Positions 28,401 through 43,400 of a DNA stretch of 64,000 nucleotides are shown piece by piece; within the stretch, counting starts at the first letter, position 1; the number at the start of each line of letters is the position of its first letter. The DNA comes from Lutjanus erythropterus. Lineage: Eukaryota; Chordata; Actinopteri; Lutjaniformes; Lutjanidae. A model generated the notes under the pieces. The model was not told where the DNA came from, made no database searches, and was given only the letters and a program-made list of their open reading frames with translations. A program made the translations under genes and the position numbers. The stretch is from the NCBI GenBank assembly GCA_020091685.1, contig CM034607.1, forward strand, positions 26,161,753 to 26,225,752, written 5' to 3'.

Positions 28401-31400
28401 CTCAGTTAACAAAATCAATCATTATATGTCGCAAAATACACGAGTTACTGCTCTACAGCTGCTGTGTGTGTTTTAAGACTTCTATTCTTCTATATAACAT
28501 TAAATTGTCACTAAATACACAGAAATTGAAGAATACATTTAAAGATATTATAGGTAATTATGAGCATTTCTGACATCATACAAACCCAACAATTAATGGA
28601 TTGATCAAGAAAAGAAAATAATGAAAATATTCACTAGTTAAAACACTCCGTAAACTAGTTTCAACCGTCAAATGCTGCTTACACATTAATGCATAAGTAA
28701 AAATGTAATAATATATAATAGCATAACATTCACTGTGACATTTTTAATTTTTTACCTATGATACTTGAACTGTTATGGTTTGGGGGATTTTGTTGGTAAT
28801 TTCCTGTTTTATTTTGTAGTTTTTGCCTTCCTGGTTTCTGCTGACTTGACTTCCTGCCTGTTTTCCCGCTCTTTTGATTTCTAATGAGGTTCACCTGCTC
28901 CCTTTGTGTATATAGTCAGTTTCTTCTTTCAGTTGTCAGGTTGTCTGTGTCTACTCCCCAATGTTCCTATTTTCATTCTGGATTTTTCTTTGTGGTTTTT
29001 GGACTCTTGTTCTGATTTCTCTTTGTTGGACTGTTGAGATGAGCCAATTTTTTGTCATTTTAATTATCCTTGCCTTTCTCCAGTAAGCTCATTAAAGTTA
29101 TCTTTTCATTCATTCTCTCCTGTGTGTCTGCATTTTTGAGTCCATAACTGAACCTATTACATGAAGTATATTCCTGGTAGAACTAAAAGTTTCTATGCAG
29201 GACTTTTACTTATTGTGGTGTATTTAACCAGTGTGGTATTTGTACTTGAAGGACCAGTGTTTAGGATTTAGTTGCATCTACGAGTGAGATTACAGAGTGC
29301 AACCAACTCGCCTACCCCTTCCATTCCTAGTGTGTAGAACCTATGATGATTGCAAAACAAAAAATATGTATATAGTTATTTTATCAAGAGCCAGTGTTTG
29401 GTTCTAGTCTGAGCTACTGTAGAAATATGGCGGTGCAACATGGTGGCGATCATGGAGGAGGGCCCTCTGTAGATATAAAAGGCTCATTCTAAGGTAACAA
29501 AAACACAATTCTTAATTTTAGATGATTAAACACACTCATGAATATTATTCCATTCCTACCAACATCAATCCTAAAATCCTAAATCTTGCACACTGGACCT
29601 TTAAGTAAAATATCTGAATACTCTCTCTACCATTGAGCACTGACACAGGGAGGGCAGTTGGGCAGAAAAAACACAGTGCAGTATTTGTCTGTGAGAGCTA
29701 TCTTGTGCTTTAGAGATAAATGAAATTGCCGCTGTGTTTCAGTATGTTTACATCGTGTTAGTCTGGATTTCCCCAAGTCAAAGAACCTCAATAAACCCTA
29801 CTCCACTTCTCCTTTGATTACTGCTCGTGCTACATCTCACTGAGCCAAAATTGTCTCATCAGCTGGCTGCATCCCTCACTGCCCCCCTCCTCTTCCTCCT
29901 CCTCCTCCTTTCGTGTTCCCTTGACATATTAATGTCCTTCCCCTGTCTAGATTGAGGCCAGTACACGTGAGCGGTGGGGATCTTCTGGAACCAAAGCCAT
30001 GACGGGTGACTGCTGGCCGGGGGCCTCATCTGGCCACTGTGACGTTTAAATCCAGTGAACACTTCAAGGAAGTGGAGCAGTGATGGAGAAGGAAACTGAA
30101 CAAAATGTTTGATCTCTACCAAACCACTAATGTGAACAAAAAATATTTTAAGAATAAAAGATAAAAAGCCCCAATATGCATAGATCCTATAAGTTCTGTG
30201 TAAGAATATCTTGTTTTAGGTCCCTGTTCTAGTGGAACCCTAAACATAACATAATAACAAGAACTGAAAACAGCCTTCCTACATGATGACACTTATGTTG
30301 TCCACTTCTTGAAGTCAGTGGGTTTTTTCAACATGTTTTTGGTTAGATGTCTGAAATAAAGTCTGTGGCAGCTGGAGAGGGACTTGATTGGCATTTACAG
30401 AAGCAAGTAGCACTGTGTGTTACACCCCCCTGCCTTGTAGCTATAGCAATTGATAGATGTAATGCTAGGAGGGAGAGCTGTACCTTAGGTGACTCTTCCT
30501 GGACTGAAAACCAAAACAGCCTCTGAGACCAACAGAAGCCAGTCTGACAACAGGGAATAGACAACAGCACTGAGGTGGCGGTCTTGCTGGGTTTAGCTCT
30601 CAGTGCCCCGGAGGCTAACCAAGCTAAAGTAAGTTTATCTAACCACTAACTGCTGGGAGCCAAACCCAGCAAGTACTTTTTAGGGGGCAACCAAAAACTC
30701 TTTTTGTGATTATCTTGCTAAATAGAATGTGTCATTATCATGACACATAATTTTGAGCACAAAGTTTATTTTCTGCAATAATCTGAAATTAAATGTAAAA
30801 ATCCCATTGGCTTTTTGTGGAGGGAACCAGAGCAAAGCTAACATCTGGTTTGGCCAAGGGCAGGGTCTCTAGACATACAGACACCATCATAAGTCATAAA
30901 CGTTGATTGAGAGGGATTACTTTCATATGAATCTATATTAGGAAAATCCTGAATATTATGCCATTAACCACAATTTAGAGTAACATCTGATCAGTAAAGC
31001 TGTCACTTTGAGCACAGCATTAACAGCAATACTGGAACGCCTCTATGAATTCACCCACTGCTGCCAATGCCATAACCTGACCTCTCTTTAATAGGATTAT
31101 TTGGCTTACACTTATGAACTCTGCACAACATCCTGTCACTTTTTCAGCCACAGTCTAGCCCATAACGAAGCAGATGACTGCAGCAAAGCGTGTAAATGTG
31201 TAAGCAACTCACGTGACGTCTCCAGCATAGTGGCGAATGCGGAAGTGTTTCTGAAAGTCCATGGATTTGTCTGTGGGGGTGAGCTGGAAATGAGGGGGAA
31301 ACAGACTGTGAGTGCAGAGCCAACAGTGAAAAAATAAACAGTTTTTAAATGTATATTGTAAACATTTACAGTGCACAGATGTCAGTTTTAAGAGGAGGGA

Positions 31401-34400
31401 ATGGTGGTTAGATTTTGGAGCACCTGTTGTTTGAAAAGCATCTTATGTCTGAAACAACTCTAAAGGCAAAACAGGAGAAACTCTGCTCTCTACTGACTGC
31501 AACGCAAAACTGCACCCCTGAATGAAGGACCCTTTTCTTGCTTGTTCATTTTAAGTCAAGAAAGTACAGGGAAAAGTATTTATCTATGCTCTCATCAATT
31601 TTAAGATTTGGCTTCTTTCAGACTAGTGGAAAGAAAATGCCCAATATACACATTTAGATGTTTTTTTCACTACATTTTGTCTCTTTGAGTCTGTAGATGT
31701 CTCCTAAATTCAACAAAAGTTGTCATTAGATAATACATCATTTCCATATTTAAAACATAAAATTTCATAAAACTTATGACACAAAAAAACTGTCTCAAGT
31801 AATAAACTGAGGATGTTTCATGCTCATATTTAGTAGTTAAAGCTCTCAAGAGGTTTTACTCTTACTCTGAGCCAGAAATGTCATATATTCACCATTTATT
31901 CCTATCTACAGTAAATTCTGTCTGTTCATGTATTATGCATTGCTGATTTTAAATGACATTTTATTGCCCAGAAACAAGGTTGATTTTTTTATGGCTGTTG
32001 ACAGTATTTTCTGATTTATGGAGTGATAAAAAGAGATATCCAAAATTCCGTCTGTAAAAACATTTGACTCTGTTATGACAACAATTTATGCAAATTAGTG
32101 CATATTCAAATTAAAGCAATAACAATTATTTGTTCCGAAAATTGTTACACCACATAAAATGTGTTATTAATCACCAAGCCAAGTGTGAATGATCATCAAG
32201 AATATAAAGTTAGGTTTTCAAATTATAAACAAATGTGTCCAAATAGTGAGTTAGCGCTGTTGTATGGTGTATTAAATAGGCTGGAATCCTATTTATGGTT
32301 TTTCACAACTGCTAAAACAATAAACCCTTTTCTCTGAGCCAAACTCTCAGTGCCCTAAACCCATTTATCAAATCATTCACTCTTTGGCAAAACTCTAAGG
32401 GCATTCTTACTCACTAAAACACAGTTTGCACTGTGATGCACTTGTGTTGCAAAATGTTAAACACAGGTGGCAGGAGCTAAACACAACTCCAACACAACTG
32501 TCATCATAACACAACAACTCAAAGTTGTTTGCACTTTTTTCTAATAATGTCATTAAACCAACTGACTAGAATAGAATCTGGATGTACGAGTAGATCAGTA
32601 AATGTTTCTTCCAGCATACCCCCCTTTACTCAATGCAACAGAATAGTTTCTCTCAACATGGCGGGGGCAATGGAGTGATAAGTGTAGACTTTTGTCAAGA
32701 TGTTTTTTGCAAAAAGTCTACAAAAGCATGCACATCCAAACATGATAAATACTAATAATACTCAACAGAAATACATATCAAAAAAGGAAAAATACATTCC
32801 TACATCATGATCCCAAGAACATGTATTCCTTTACCATCATGCGACAGAGAATCATCAAATGGTTATATGTTTTCTTGAAAATGCAAAATGTGGTTATAAG
32901 TAAAAAAAAAAAAATCTGTAGCTACATGCCCTGAGCACCATGTTTTGCATTTTTTTGATGTAGTGTGTAACGCCTGCTCAGTTGTACTCATAAACTGACT
33001 GGATGTGTGTAGGTTCTGAAAACAGTTTGATTTTGAGCACAGATAAAATGCTTTTGAGGTGACTGATTGATTTTGCCAGAAGACTCAGAGGTTTTGTGAA
33101 TGTGGTTTGAAGATTTGGTTTTGTGTTTAGTGTTTGGAGAGAATGGTGGAAGGGCTGTGACATATCCATCAATGGCTGAGGCTCAGGCAGGCTGCAGGAA
33201 CACTGCAGTAGCACAAGATCAGTGCAATATTGTAATTTGACAAAAACAAGCGAAAATGAGTCCTACACTGTAAATTAAGCTGTTTGTAACTGTCAGTTTT
33301 TTGTCAATGTAACGTTAGGCCTGTTATCCTGAAAAGAAAAGTCACCTGCTCTGAAAATACGAACTCTGGAGTTGGAGTTCGGTGACTGCCTGAATCCATT
33401 AACATGTCGCTTAGAATTAACTGTTAAAAACAAACTTACTCATTTGGCAAACATAGACATATTGTGGTCCCTGTATGATTTACAACAGTAAATATAAAAC
33501 ATATTTTTCCTTTAACTCAAAATTCAAATCAAAATGTACATCTTTCTAAGAAGAAATGCTCAAATATTACATATTTTTGATTGTGTAATCTCATTATTGT
33601 TGGTGGTCAATGCCAGCTAGTAAAATACTCGTACAACAACTTCACCAAGTGACACAACAGACAACCTCTAAAACACAATTCATGACAGCTCAGTGAACAT
33701 TATCATGCATAAGTCATTTCTCAGGAAATTGCTTCATTAACTAGAACCCATATGCAACAGGTTCCATGGTTTTCTGTCTGCGTGTTTCTTGATTGCCCAT
33801 AATTAAAAGTGCAAAATATCTTATTCTTGAGATCTTGGGCAATTACAGAAGTGCTTATTAAAATCATTTACTTCGGCATTTATATCCTACAAAAGCAAAT
33901 GTTATCTCCAGTCTGGGCTGAAAAAGTATTTTCTCATTTGTATTTTTCAGAGTGAAGTCTGAGGAGGATATGTCAACAACAAAATAACCACTTCCCTCCA
34001 AGTAAGGTTTCAGAGATCCCCTTTTAAATTGCAACATCTTTTTCAGTTTCATGTTGACCAGCACCCTAGTAATGTGGGAATGGATCTTCATTACAATTGG
34101 CAAATGTACTGCTCATATGATTTACAGATGTTGTGTAGAGTCATATGATAAGAAGAGATGAAGCACGTGATGTTGTGACCTGTTCTCACCTTGCGGGAGG
34201 TGTAGTGGGGGTGCTGGGCCAGTTTGGTGTCCATGCTGTCCAGGCAGACCGTGTCGGTGACTTTACCAACAGTGAGACACGCTTCATCCAGAATAGAGAT
34301 GATGCCTTTGTGGGGCTGCTCCACCAGGTCCACGATGATCTGGTTGTTGAAGTAATCAATCTGTGTACAAACAGCATGACTTTTAAATTTGAGGGGAATG

Positions 34401-37400
34401 TAGTGATGTGTCTGAATCATTTGACTGCATGTCTGCTTGTGCTTTTCTGTGTCTTTTTTATGTGTGAGTTTTCATTTAAGTGCCTAATATTGCCTTTGTG
34501 TGTTTCATTTGCATTAAATTTATCTCTCACAAATAACTTTTTTATGGGCAACTTTTTAAAATGAGCACTTTAGCATTTTCTTTCTACGAAACTACACCAA
34601 CTATATAACCATCAAAATAAAAATACTTTTGTATAAATGATCATTGCTGCTAATTTTGCAAATCATATCGCAATTGCAATATCAGTCAAAACAATCACAA
34701 TGGATCTTTTTTTCCCAAAATCGTTCAGCCCACTCACACCAGCAGCAGTGTCTGCCCATTCCAATGACTGGGCTGTAACATTAGCACCAATGAGCTAACT
34801 AGCGTGGTGATGCGGTGGCGGGTGTAGTTTGGTAGTCAGAAAATAGTTCTTACATCTAACACCTCATAACAAGGTCTGTGTTGTGATAATATGAAAAATA
34901 TGCATCCATTCATTACTATAACTTCAACACGTCCTTATCTGTATGAAGATCAGACTATTTCCTGCATAGCTGTTGCACTTAAGTTGTAAATCCAGAACAG
35001 CTGAGTATCAATTGATCTGCAAATGTGTGCGCTCTTCTGTATGACACAACATCTCTTGCATTATGTGTGTGTGTCAGTGTTGGTGTGTGTGTTTCCTCAC
35101 ATGTTGCCAGGTGATGCCCTCTCTCTGGTATTCGCCTTGTTCCTGTCTGAGGATGAGCTCGATGAAGAGCTGCTGCAGCTTCTCATTGCAGTAGTTGATG
35201 CAGAACTGTTCGAAACTGGCCGACAACAGAGGAACAAACACTTGAGCAACACTGTCAACAATGACTCATTTCTTTCCATCTAAATAAAGAAACACAGTGG
35301 ACAACATGACACCAACCTGTTGTTGTCGAAGATCTCAAAGCCGTAGATATCCAGCACGCCAATGACAGTGTTTTTCCCATGAAGAACTGGGTTGTAGTCT
35401 TTAACTTCAATGACACTGTTGATGCGGCCTACGATCCAGCCAAAAAGTCTCTCATAAAGAGCCTACAGCAGGGAAATAAGAGAGGGTGATTAAAATAGCG
35501 CAAAAATGACAAGTCATCCTGATATGCTATTTTGTCCAAAGGAAGTGAGTTGTTAATTTTTTAAGTAAACCCATGAAGCAACAACACTGCACCTTGGCGA
35601 AAGCATCCCGTGCAAAGCAAGCCTCCTGCTCCGTGTGCCCCTTCTCGATGACCTCGCCGCCCCCGGTGGCCACAGTGCGGTATAGCAGGCTCTTACTGAC
35701 ACTCTCGGGATCTGAGTCTGTCAGTTCGGCGATGTGGTTGACAGCTTCGAGGTCTTGGATTTGAACGCTCTCACCGTCACTCTCAAACTGCATGTTACCC
35801 TGATAAAGTTCATTATAGGATGTTTTTAGCAAAATACACAAATAAAAAAAAGCAAATAAAATACACACAGGAGGTGAAGAAAATACTCTTTGTATTAAAG
35901 GAATAGTTCGGGTTATATGTGGGGTTGTATGACGTACTTTTCCAGTGATCAGTGTTTTACCTACAAACACCAACAAATTAACAGATAAAGACAGCAGTAC
36001 ACCACTCCTGTGCTCTGCAAGGTAAAATTATTGTTTTTTTTCCAAAGGAGTCTGGTTGGTTTAGAGATAGTTATAGCTGGCTTTTATAGTAGCTCTTTCC
36101 TGTCAGAAGCTGTCTGCCAGCAAGGTAAAGCAGTCAAAATAAATAAATATAACATAAATTTAAACTAATACTGATTCTTTTAAGTGGGCTTCTTTAAAGT
36201 CCCTAAAATAAATTCTGCTGTTGAGCCTGTCCACAGCTGTCCAAACTATTTACAATATTTATTAATTCATGTTATAACTTACCAACACAAGAATGGAAGC
36301 CAAAATCTTATAAATTGAGTTGATCTCCTCTTGTGAAAAGCCAATCACTTCCAGAGCATTCATCACTGCTTTGTGGCTTGATCGATCATTGTTGGATGTC
36401 TTAATAAAAACAAGGATTTAGAAAAGGTATTAGAAAAGGTCTTCTTGCAATTTCTGCCTAAAAAAGTAATATGAAAATTATTAATTTTTCACTCTTCAAC
36501 AAACAATATGAAGGTGACAAGCTCACAGTAATTGCAGCTCCCTCTTTAGTATACATATAAACAGAGGGATCATTCTGTAGATGTAATGTCTGCAGCATCT
36601 CATCTGTGCCTCCACGCAGTAACTGTTAAAACACACATCAAACATGAGATTAGCTCAGATCCAAAATGACTATATCATTGTGTAGGAACTACTAGAGTAA
36701 AGTTTACCTGGTAAAATGAATGGAAGTTCCTCTCTCCATCCTGCTGCTGGACCACCCTGGACTTGAACAGGAGAACAGATTATGTTAGTGTGCCAAACAT
36801 CTATCCACAGACACTCATTCACAATTATTCTGTGATGATTTGAAACATTACACAAATTCAAAGTGTTGTTTGCTGTAACTGCATTGTATATAATTTTACT
36901 TTAGTTTTCCGAAAATTTGCTTTCAATTGCTCTACCATAAGAGAATGCATATTTAGCTACAGAAGAAACTGAATGTATACTGGGATAAATAATATTGATA
37001 GTAATAGTAAAAACCAGTAATAATACTAATACCACCAGCATTTCTATAGGGGGAGGCAAAGACCAACCAACTGCTCCTAAACATCTGTTGCATGTTTGGA
37101 TGAATTTTCTGACCTGTCACAAATTTTGGACAGCCGTTCTAAGGCTCTTCTCACCTGTGTGAAAAGGCAAACGGGTCTGAAATTGCCATGGCAGCATGGC
37201 ACGTCATGCAGACGGAAAATATGGACAGGAGAACATAGCTAGCCTACCTCCAATTTTCTCAAGTCATACTGTCTAGGTCTTCTGAGCCACCTGCAAGTCC
37301 ACATATGCTGGCACTTTAATTTAGAAGGTTCAGCACACATGATGGCACATATGATCAAGGCGGCACGTTTCTGCCTTGTTAACACAAGCTGTGGCTTTAC

Positions 37401-40400
37401 ACTGCAGACAATTTACTGGTACAGTAGGATTTGGTACTAAACAGCATTTCTAAAATCGTATAGCGTACACTCAGCTTAAGTGTGAGAGTTTCTGAGGAAA
37501 AATGAGACAAACTAGAAGGGCGCTCGGAGAGCACAGCCCTCTGCCAAGTCCAAATGTCCAATGTCACAATGTTAAGAATAGTAAAAAATAGTTTGCATGA
37601 TCCCCTTCAGAATTTTATGGGTTTACTGGCTTTATTGGTCCATGCTTCACTCTTCCTACGTGTTTCATGATAATCAGGCCAGCAGTTTTTCTGTAACCCT
37701 GCTGACATACAGACAAATGGCACTGAAAAAAATAACCTCCTTGGCAGAGGTAATAATAGAGCTCCAAAGAGGTCAAGGCAAGTTTTCTAGTCCAAAAAAA
37801 AAAGTAAAAGTAACACTCTGAGCTGAAGTGCAACATGTCATGTGGCCGCACTGGGGTCATCTGTCTCTTTCATGTGTCAAAGATATATATTTCCCTGGAT
37901 GGCTGCTGAACTCTGGTGAGAAATTGTACATCTAAAAAGAAAGTCTTTGCTCTTTGATTTTGAGGGACTGACATCATGTATAGACCTGGAGTAAAAATGA
38001 ATCAGATCTCCACTATAGCTGCACTCAAAATGTCTAAAAGTCTAAAAACACCATGCGGTTAAGGATGGACCACCCAGTTTTCTGTAGAAAAAAAGAAAAA
38101 GATCACCGCTAGATCTTTTTCCAACAGAGTTTAAGTTCAATAGTTTGATATTTTTTCTTCAAGACAAACACTCAAACTAATCACCTATCATGTGACTACA
38201 GCAGCACCACTTTCACTGCTGATGAGAAACATGACGACTTGGAGACAGTGTGGTTAATTCTGCCCTCTGAAAATGAATCATGGCACCATCATTCACACCG
38301 GCTCTGGGTGCCAGACGGTTGTTTAACGGAGCGTATAAATACAGCAGCATCAAGTACCCCCAGGTGAGCCATTTATTAATGTGCAGCAGCTTCACAGACA
38401 CATCTATTCATGGATGTTCCCTCACACCTCTTTGTCATCACCTCATGAAACATTCATGTTCAGGAGAGGAGATGTAATTTAAAAACTAAATGAGCAGAAC
38501 TTTTCTCTACTTTCCTGTCGAGGTAGGCTCACTGTGTCTCAACTAACTCCTTTGTTGTTGTGGTAAGTCTCCTGTCTGCAGCCAAAGCCCCTCCATCACT
38601 GCCCACTCCCCCCCTCACCTTCTCCAGCAGGTAGTTGTTGATGTGTCCTCCGGTGGGATCGCCGTTGAAGTTGAAGTTGATGTCCATGTACTTGCCGAAG
38701 CGGCTGGAGTTGTCGTTGCGATTTGTCTTGGCATTCCCAAAGGCCTCCAGCACACAGTTGGATTTGAGCAGCACATTCTTCACACTTGATTTATCGCATC
38801 ATAGAAACATGTGACAAACAGCCATCAGGGAAGTGGAAATGGAGTCAGGAGGACAAGAAATTTAGATGATTTATGGCAGTGTCAAATTCTTATGATACAA
38901 TTTGTTATTTGTGTTGGATTGAGATGTTTCTGTTTATTTTGCACAATAAAACACAGCAGCAGAAACACAACAACAAAAGAAAAGAAGTAAGTTTTCAGGT
39001 TTCAGATTTTTTTTTAATCCTTGAGGCTTATACAAGGAAAGCCAACAAAGCCATCTGAATTCACTCTAATGCAGTGTTTTTCAAATTTTCTGTGCATAAT
39101 GTACATCAAAGGCAAAACCAAAATCTGAAGGCACACCTGTATTCACATTCATGTAAAATAGCCTCAATAACCAACCTAACCAATGGAGATAAAAAGAAGC
39201 CTACTAGCCATTAAGAGTGTGAAAACTGGTGTTTACTTTGATATGAGGTTTTTTAAACAGGGTTTCTACGGGTTCTCAAAAGTCCAATCGGAATTTTAGG
39301 CCTTAAATTATCTTAAAATGCCTTAATACAATTTTGACAGATCTTAAAAATTGATTTACTGTTATACAGTTGGATTTAACTTCAGTCTTGCTTTTATTTT
39401 TAAGTGTAGGCTATTGAACACACTGTGAGAACTACAAAGTTTTTTATTGCCATAATAACGTATGGCTGGCACAAAATCCCAAGGTACACTTGGACTTCTA
39501 TTAACAGAAAGCACCACTTACCTCTCAACCTCTTCCCTCTGGCTTGGGTTTGTTATAGCTGCTATGTACTGCATGATGTATTTACTAGCTTCTGTTTTTC
39601 CTGCCCCACTTTCACCTGAAACACAAAACAAATAAAGATTGTTTTTGTTGAACAGATCACTATAGCGGCATATCATTTTTTTTTTTCTCTCTTTACTCTT
39701 TTTAGTTCTTGTATGAAGGCTGTGAAGGTGGTATCTGAGTTGTGACCACCTAAACCCATTGAACATAAGATAACTTTATATGGACAATAAAGGCTCTACA
39801 TTAACCTTTAAAAGTGGCTGCAAGCATCAAGCATCATCCAGAGAAACTTTACCCTTAAAATGTTATTACTTTACAAAAAGCCACAGCCTACAAATTAAAT
39901 GGTGACTCAACAAAATATGCAAAGAAAACATTTTTTCCCACACTGTACTGTAATGTTAGCAGTAGCTAGTAACTGACTCTGATAGGTGACGTTCAATATT
40001 TAAATTATCATATTTATTTAAATTCTGGCCCACGAATCCAAACGTTAACCCAAGTAAAGAGAGAAAACGCACATAGGTTAGGCTAAATAACAAAAGACAG
40101 ATGCCTGTTCGGCAGAAGGTTACCGAAGGTATCAATATCACAGATCAATCGGTTGAAATTTAAGTTACTTTACTGTGGATATCAACACCGTTACCTTTAG
40201 TAACATTATAGCTGTGTTGCTGGAGTTGCTGTGGTTCCTACATACTGGTCCAAAGTCGAAAGCCAAACAGCTTATTTAGTAAACCTGAAAACATTCATGG
40301 CTCCCAGAAGATAACTACACTTGTCCACTTCAGTTCAGTAATGACAGGATGCACGTTAACCTCAGCTAGCTAACGCTAACTGTAACATTAGCTTAATGCT

Positions 40401-43400
40401 AACGTAACATTCTGAATGTTAGCATGTTTTAGTTGGTTAACTGTTGAGCGCGTTATCGTACTAAATGTAACCGAAACATTGCTACATGTCGGCATGTAAC
40501 ATTTGGCTTGAAGCTACGTGCTGAGTCAGATGAAGTTCACCGAAGTTGGCTGACTAAAGCTGACAAAATAACGTTTCCAAATCAAAGTAATGAGGTCGTA
40601 TTTTTCACGTGAGAACTACAAAACGGTTACGACTCGAGAACACTGTTGCTAGGCGACCAACTTACTCCACTTACAGACCATTAAAAGGTGAGTTAAAGCT
40701 GATGTAGACTGCAGAAAAATGAATTAACTGGCAACATGCTTTGACAACTGATATATTGTAAAATTATAATATACTTGATTTAAACAGCAGTTGACTTGAA
40801 CCAGGATTTTTAAAAAATCACAAGTACATAAAGCAATGTGCTATCATTAATAAAATATTTTTTTAAAGATAAGTTTTGAAGTGATTATCTTTGGGTTTTT
40901 GACTGAACAAGACATCATCTTCACCATCACCTTGGGATCATTAGTCTTATTTTGTGTGAGTTTGATAAATCACAAATGAAGTAAACACAAATGCTCATAC
41001 AATGTAAAATGGGCAAATATTTATAGTTAATTTTTTTTTCCTTTGATAATGATTTTACGCTGTATTCTAATATTTTATAGACCAAACTATTAATCGACTG
41101 ATTAAGACAATTAATAATGAAAATAAACGTTAGTTGCAGCTCTGGACTGATGGTTGCTGAGCCAAGTCTGACATTTTAAAGCAGTTCAGATCAAGATGAG
41201 ACGTGGTAAATAGCCACAATATAGATGATTATCTCTTTTGATTTCTATCACAGCATAGCTTTTCATCTGGCGCCACATACAGGCCAAAACATACGATTAA
41301 CAGAGGTAAGAATCTAAGAGTTACAAAGTTTTCTCACCATTTTTTATTCCATCTCACTGTTACCACACATGTAATGAGAATTAATTCAAAGCAAATATAA
41401 TGCCCTGAGGAATCATCCCACAAACCAGAGAATCAGGAAGTTGTTGTTTACAACTCGGTTTGAATCCAAGGTGTGGGAAATCACTTGTATTGAAAACTGT
41501 CCAACAGCCTGAAGCAGTACACAGAGGAGAGTTCACACTCTGCAGGACTGTGACTCATCAGGTTGAGAGGGAGAGTGTGGAAGTGTCAGACCTGATATGA
41601 CGATGCAGGTATCTTTGGCCCGTCTCTTCATGGCCTTGTAGGCAGCATCAGACACTGCGTACAGGTGAGGAGGGTTCTCATACAGCTCGCGGCCCCGGTA
41701 CGCATCAATGTTGTCTTTGCCATAGATGTCCATCTGTCTGTATGGGTTAACAGAGACGACTACTTCTCCGATGTAGGTGTAGATCCGGCCTTTCTCAAAC
41801 CTGTCCAAACAAAAGAAAATCATATATTGATGTAGTTCACACACATTCATATAGATATATTTGACCTAAGTATGTACAGTAGAGGTACTATATGTTGGAT
41901 AGTATATACTTAAGTTTTGGCAGATGTTATTAGCACCCAGCAGCCAGTGTCCAACAATGCTATTTGCACCAGTGTGGCTATTTACACTCAGGTCTATATA
42001 GCTTAGCATGGCAGAGATAAGCAGCCAGGTGTTATTTGCACCAGGGTGTAAATATGTATATAAATACATGGCAGAAAAAAACATGATCATGATCCTAAAC
42101 ATAACCATGTAGTTTTGTTGCCTAAACCTAGCAGAACTGCAACTGATAATAATAATAATACTAGAAAAAATTAAAATTATAAGTCAGCTGTATCTCAGAA
42201 AATTAAAAGTCAACACTTACTTCTAGTTTTACAGATGACTCAGACCCAAGCTGACTTTGTCACTCTTTAAAGATAAACTAGAGGGCTGGGTGTAAATAGC
42301 TGAATAGCTGCTGTGTGACTATTTCACCTCGGGTATACAAATAGACTCTGTTAAGTATTTAATTTGTTCAATCATTCATTTAAAGGGGAAAAGAGACATT
42401 TGAAACTTGTGATTTACACCACTAGTAAGTATAATGAACTTTTGTTCACCACAGAACTTATTTGGTGCACTAATCCAAAATCCAATGGAAAAATGCCATT
42501 ATTGCCTTTTTGTAGAGGGAACTAGAGTGTTGGTAACCTTCGCGCTGGCCAAAAAAAATATGAAATCTCTGCAACACTATAAATAACATTGTTGTCTGGC
42601 GCCTGAATTTTGTGTTGATTTGCTGTAAGGTTGATTCTGTGTTTATTTATATACATAAAAAGTCACCAGTATGGAGGAAATTTAGGGTCTAATAATCAAC
42701 TTTCCCTGGGGGAAGGAACACCAATATCCCCTGCATAATGCTGGGCCCTGGTATGCAAAGTATGGGCCCTTTGAGGCCCTTAATTTAGAAAAATCTTCAC
42801 TCTGCCCCTGGTTCTGCACCATTTTCCCATGACATGTTCACACCACCCATGAAAAAACCCTTAAGCTAAAAGTCCCAGTTTGATCATGCACTTTTATGAC
42901 ATATGTGTTGCTGACAGGAAGTGACACAAGTGTATGTACACCGAAAGCAGGAAATGAAACTTGTGGTTCAAAGGGCGTCACAGTCTTGTGTAACCTCAGA
43001 AGGCTTTTTGAGCTGGGAGGGGTAGAACTGACGTGTTACAAGGGTTAATGGAGCTAAATAAAATACTTCTTTGTTGCATGTACAGTATTATAGTCCATCA
43101 GTGTTGTAAGCGAGTTGGTCACTTGGGTCAACATTTACATCATAACTATTTCAAAGGCTGCTTCAAATACAGCTAAGACACACAACCTTAAGACACAACC
43201 AGAATATTGTGTTGTTAACTGGATCATTCATGTCACGTGCTTCTTATCAGTCCATAAAGTCATTTCTTATTAAACTTCCAGCAGGAAAGTAACCAGGCCA
43301 CTGTACTTTTTAATTTTGGCAGATTATTACTAATATTATTATATTCACTTTGAACGCCATTTCAGAGGAAAGTATAATACTTTTTACTTGCATAAGTGAA

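Larger units (their letters stand above)
24650..31212. other. myo1g intron 12, 6.6 kb, repeat-rich
   Basis: Contains an R2 copy (26318-26603), a purine-rich tract (27300-28020), an R1 fragment (28107-28350), a solo-LTR candidate (28771-29148), an R3 copy (29249-29602) and repeat-like DNA around 30600-30860 that recurs near 42480-42560. No exon was recognised. Confidence 0.6.

Noticed and set aside
34145..34564. 139-codon plus-strand ORF
   Set aside because: Its left half is the antisense of myo1g exon 11 and its right half is intron. It is a shadow.
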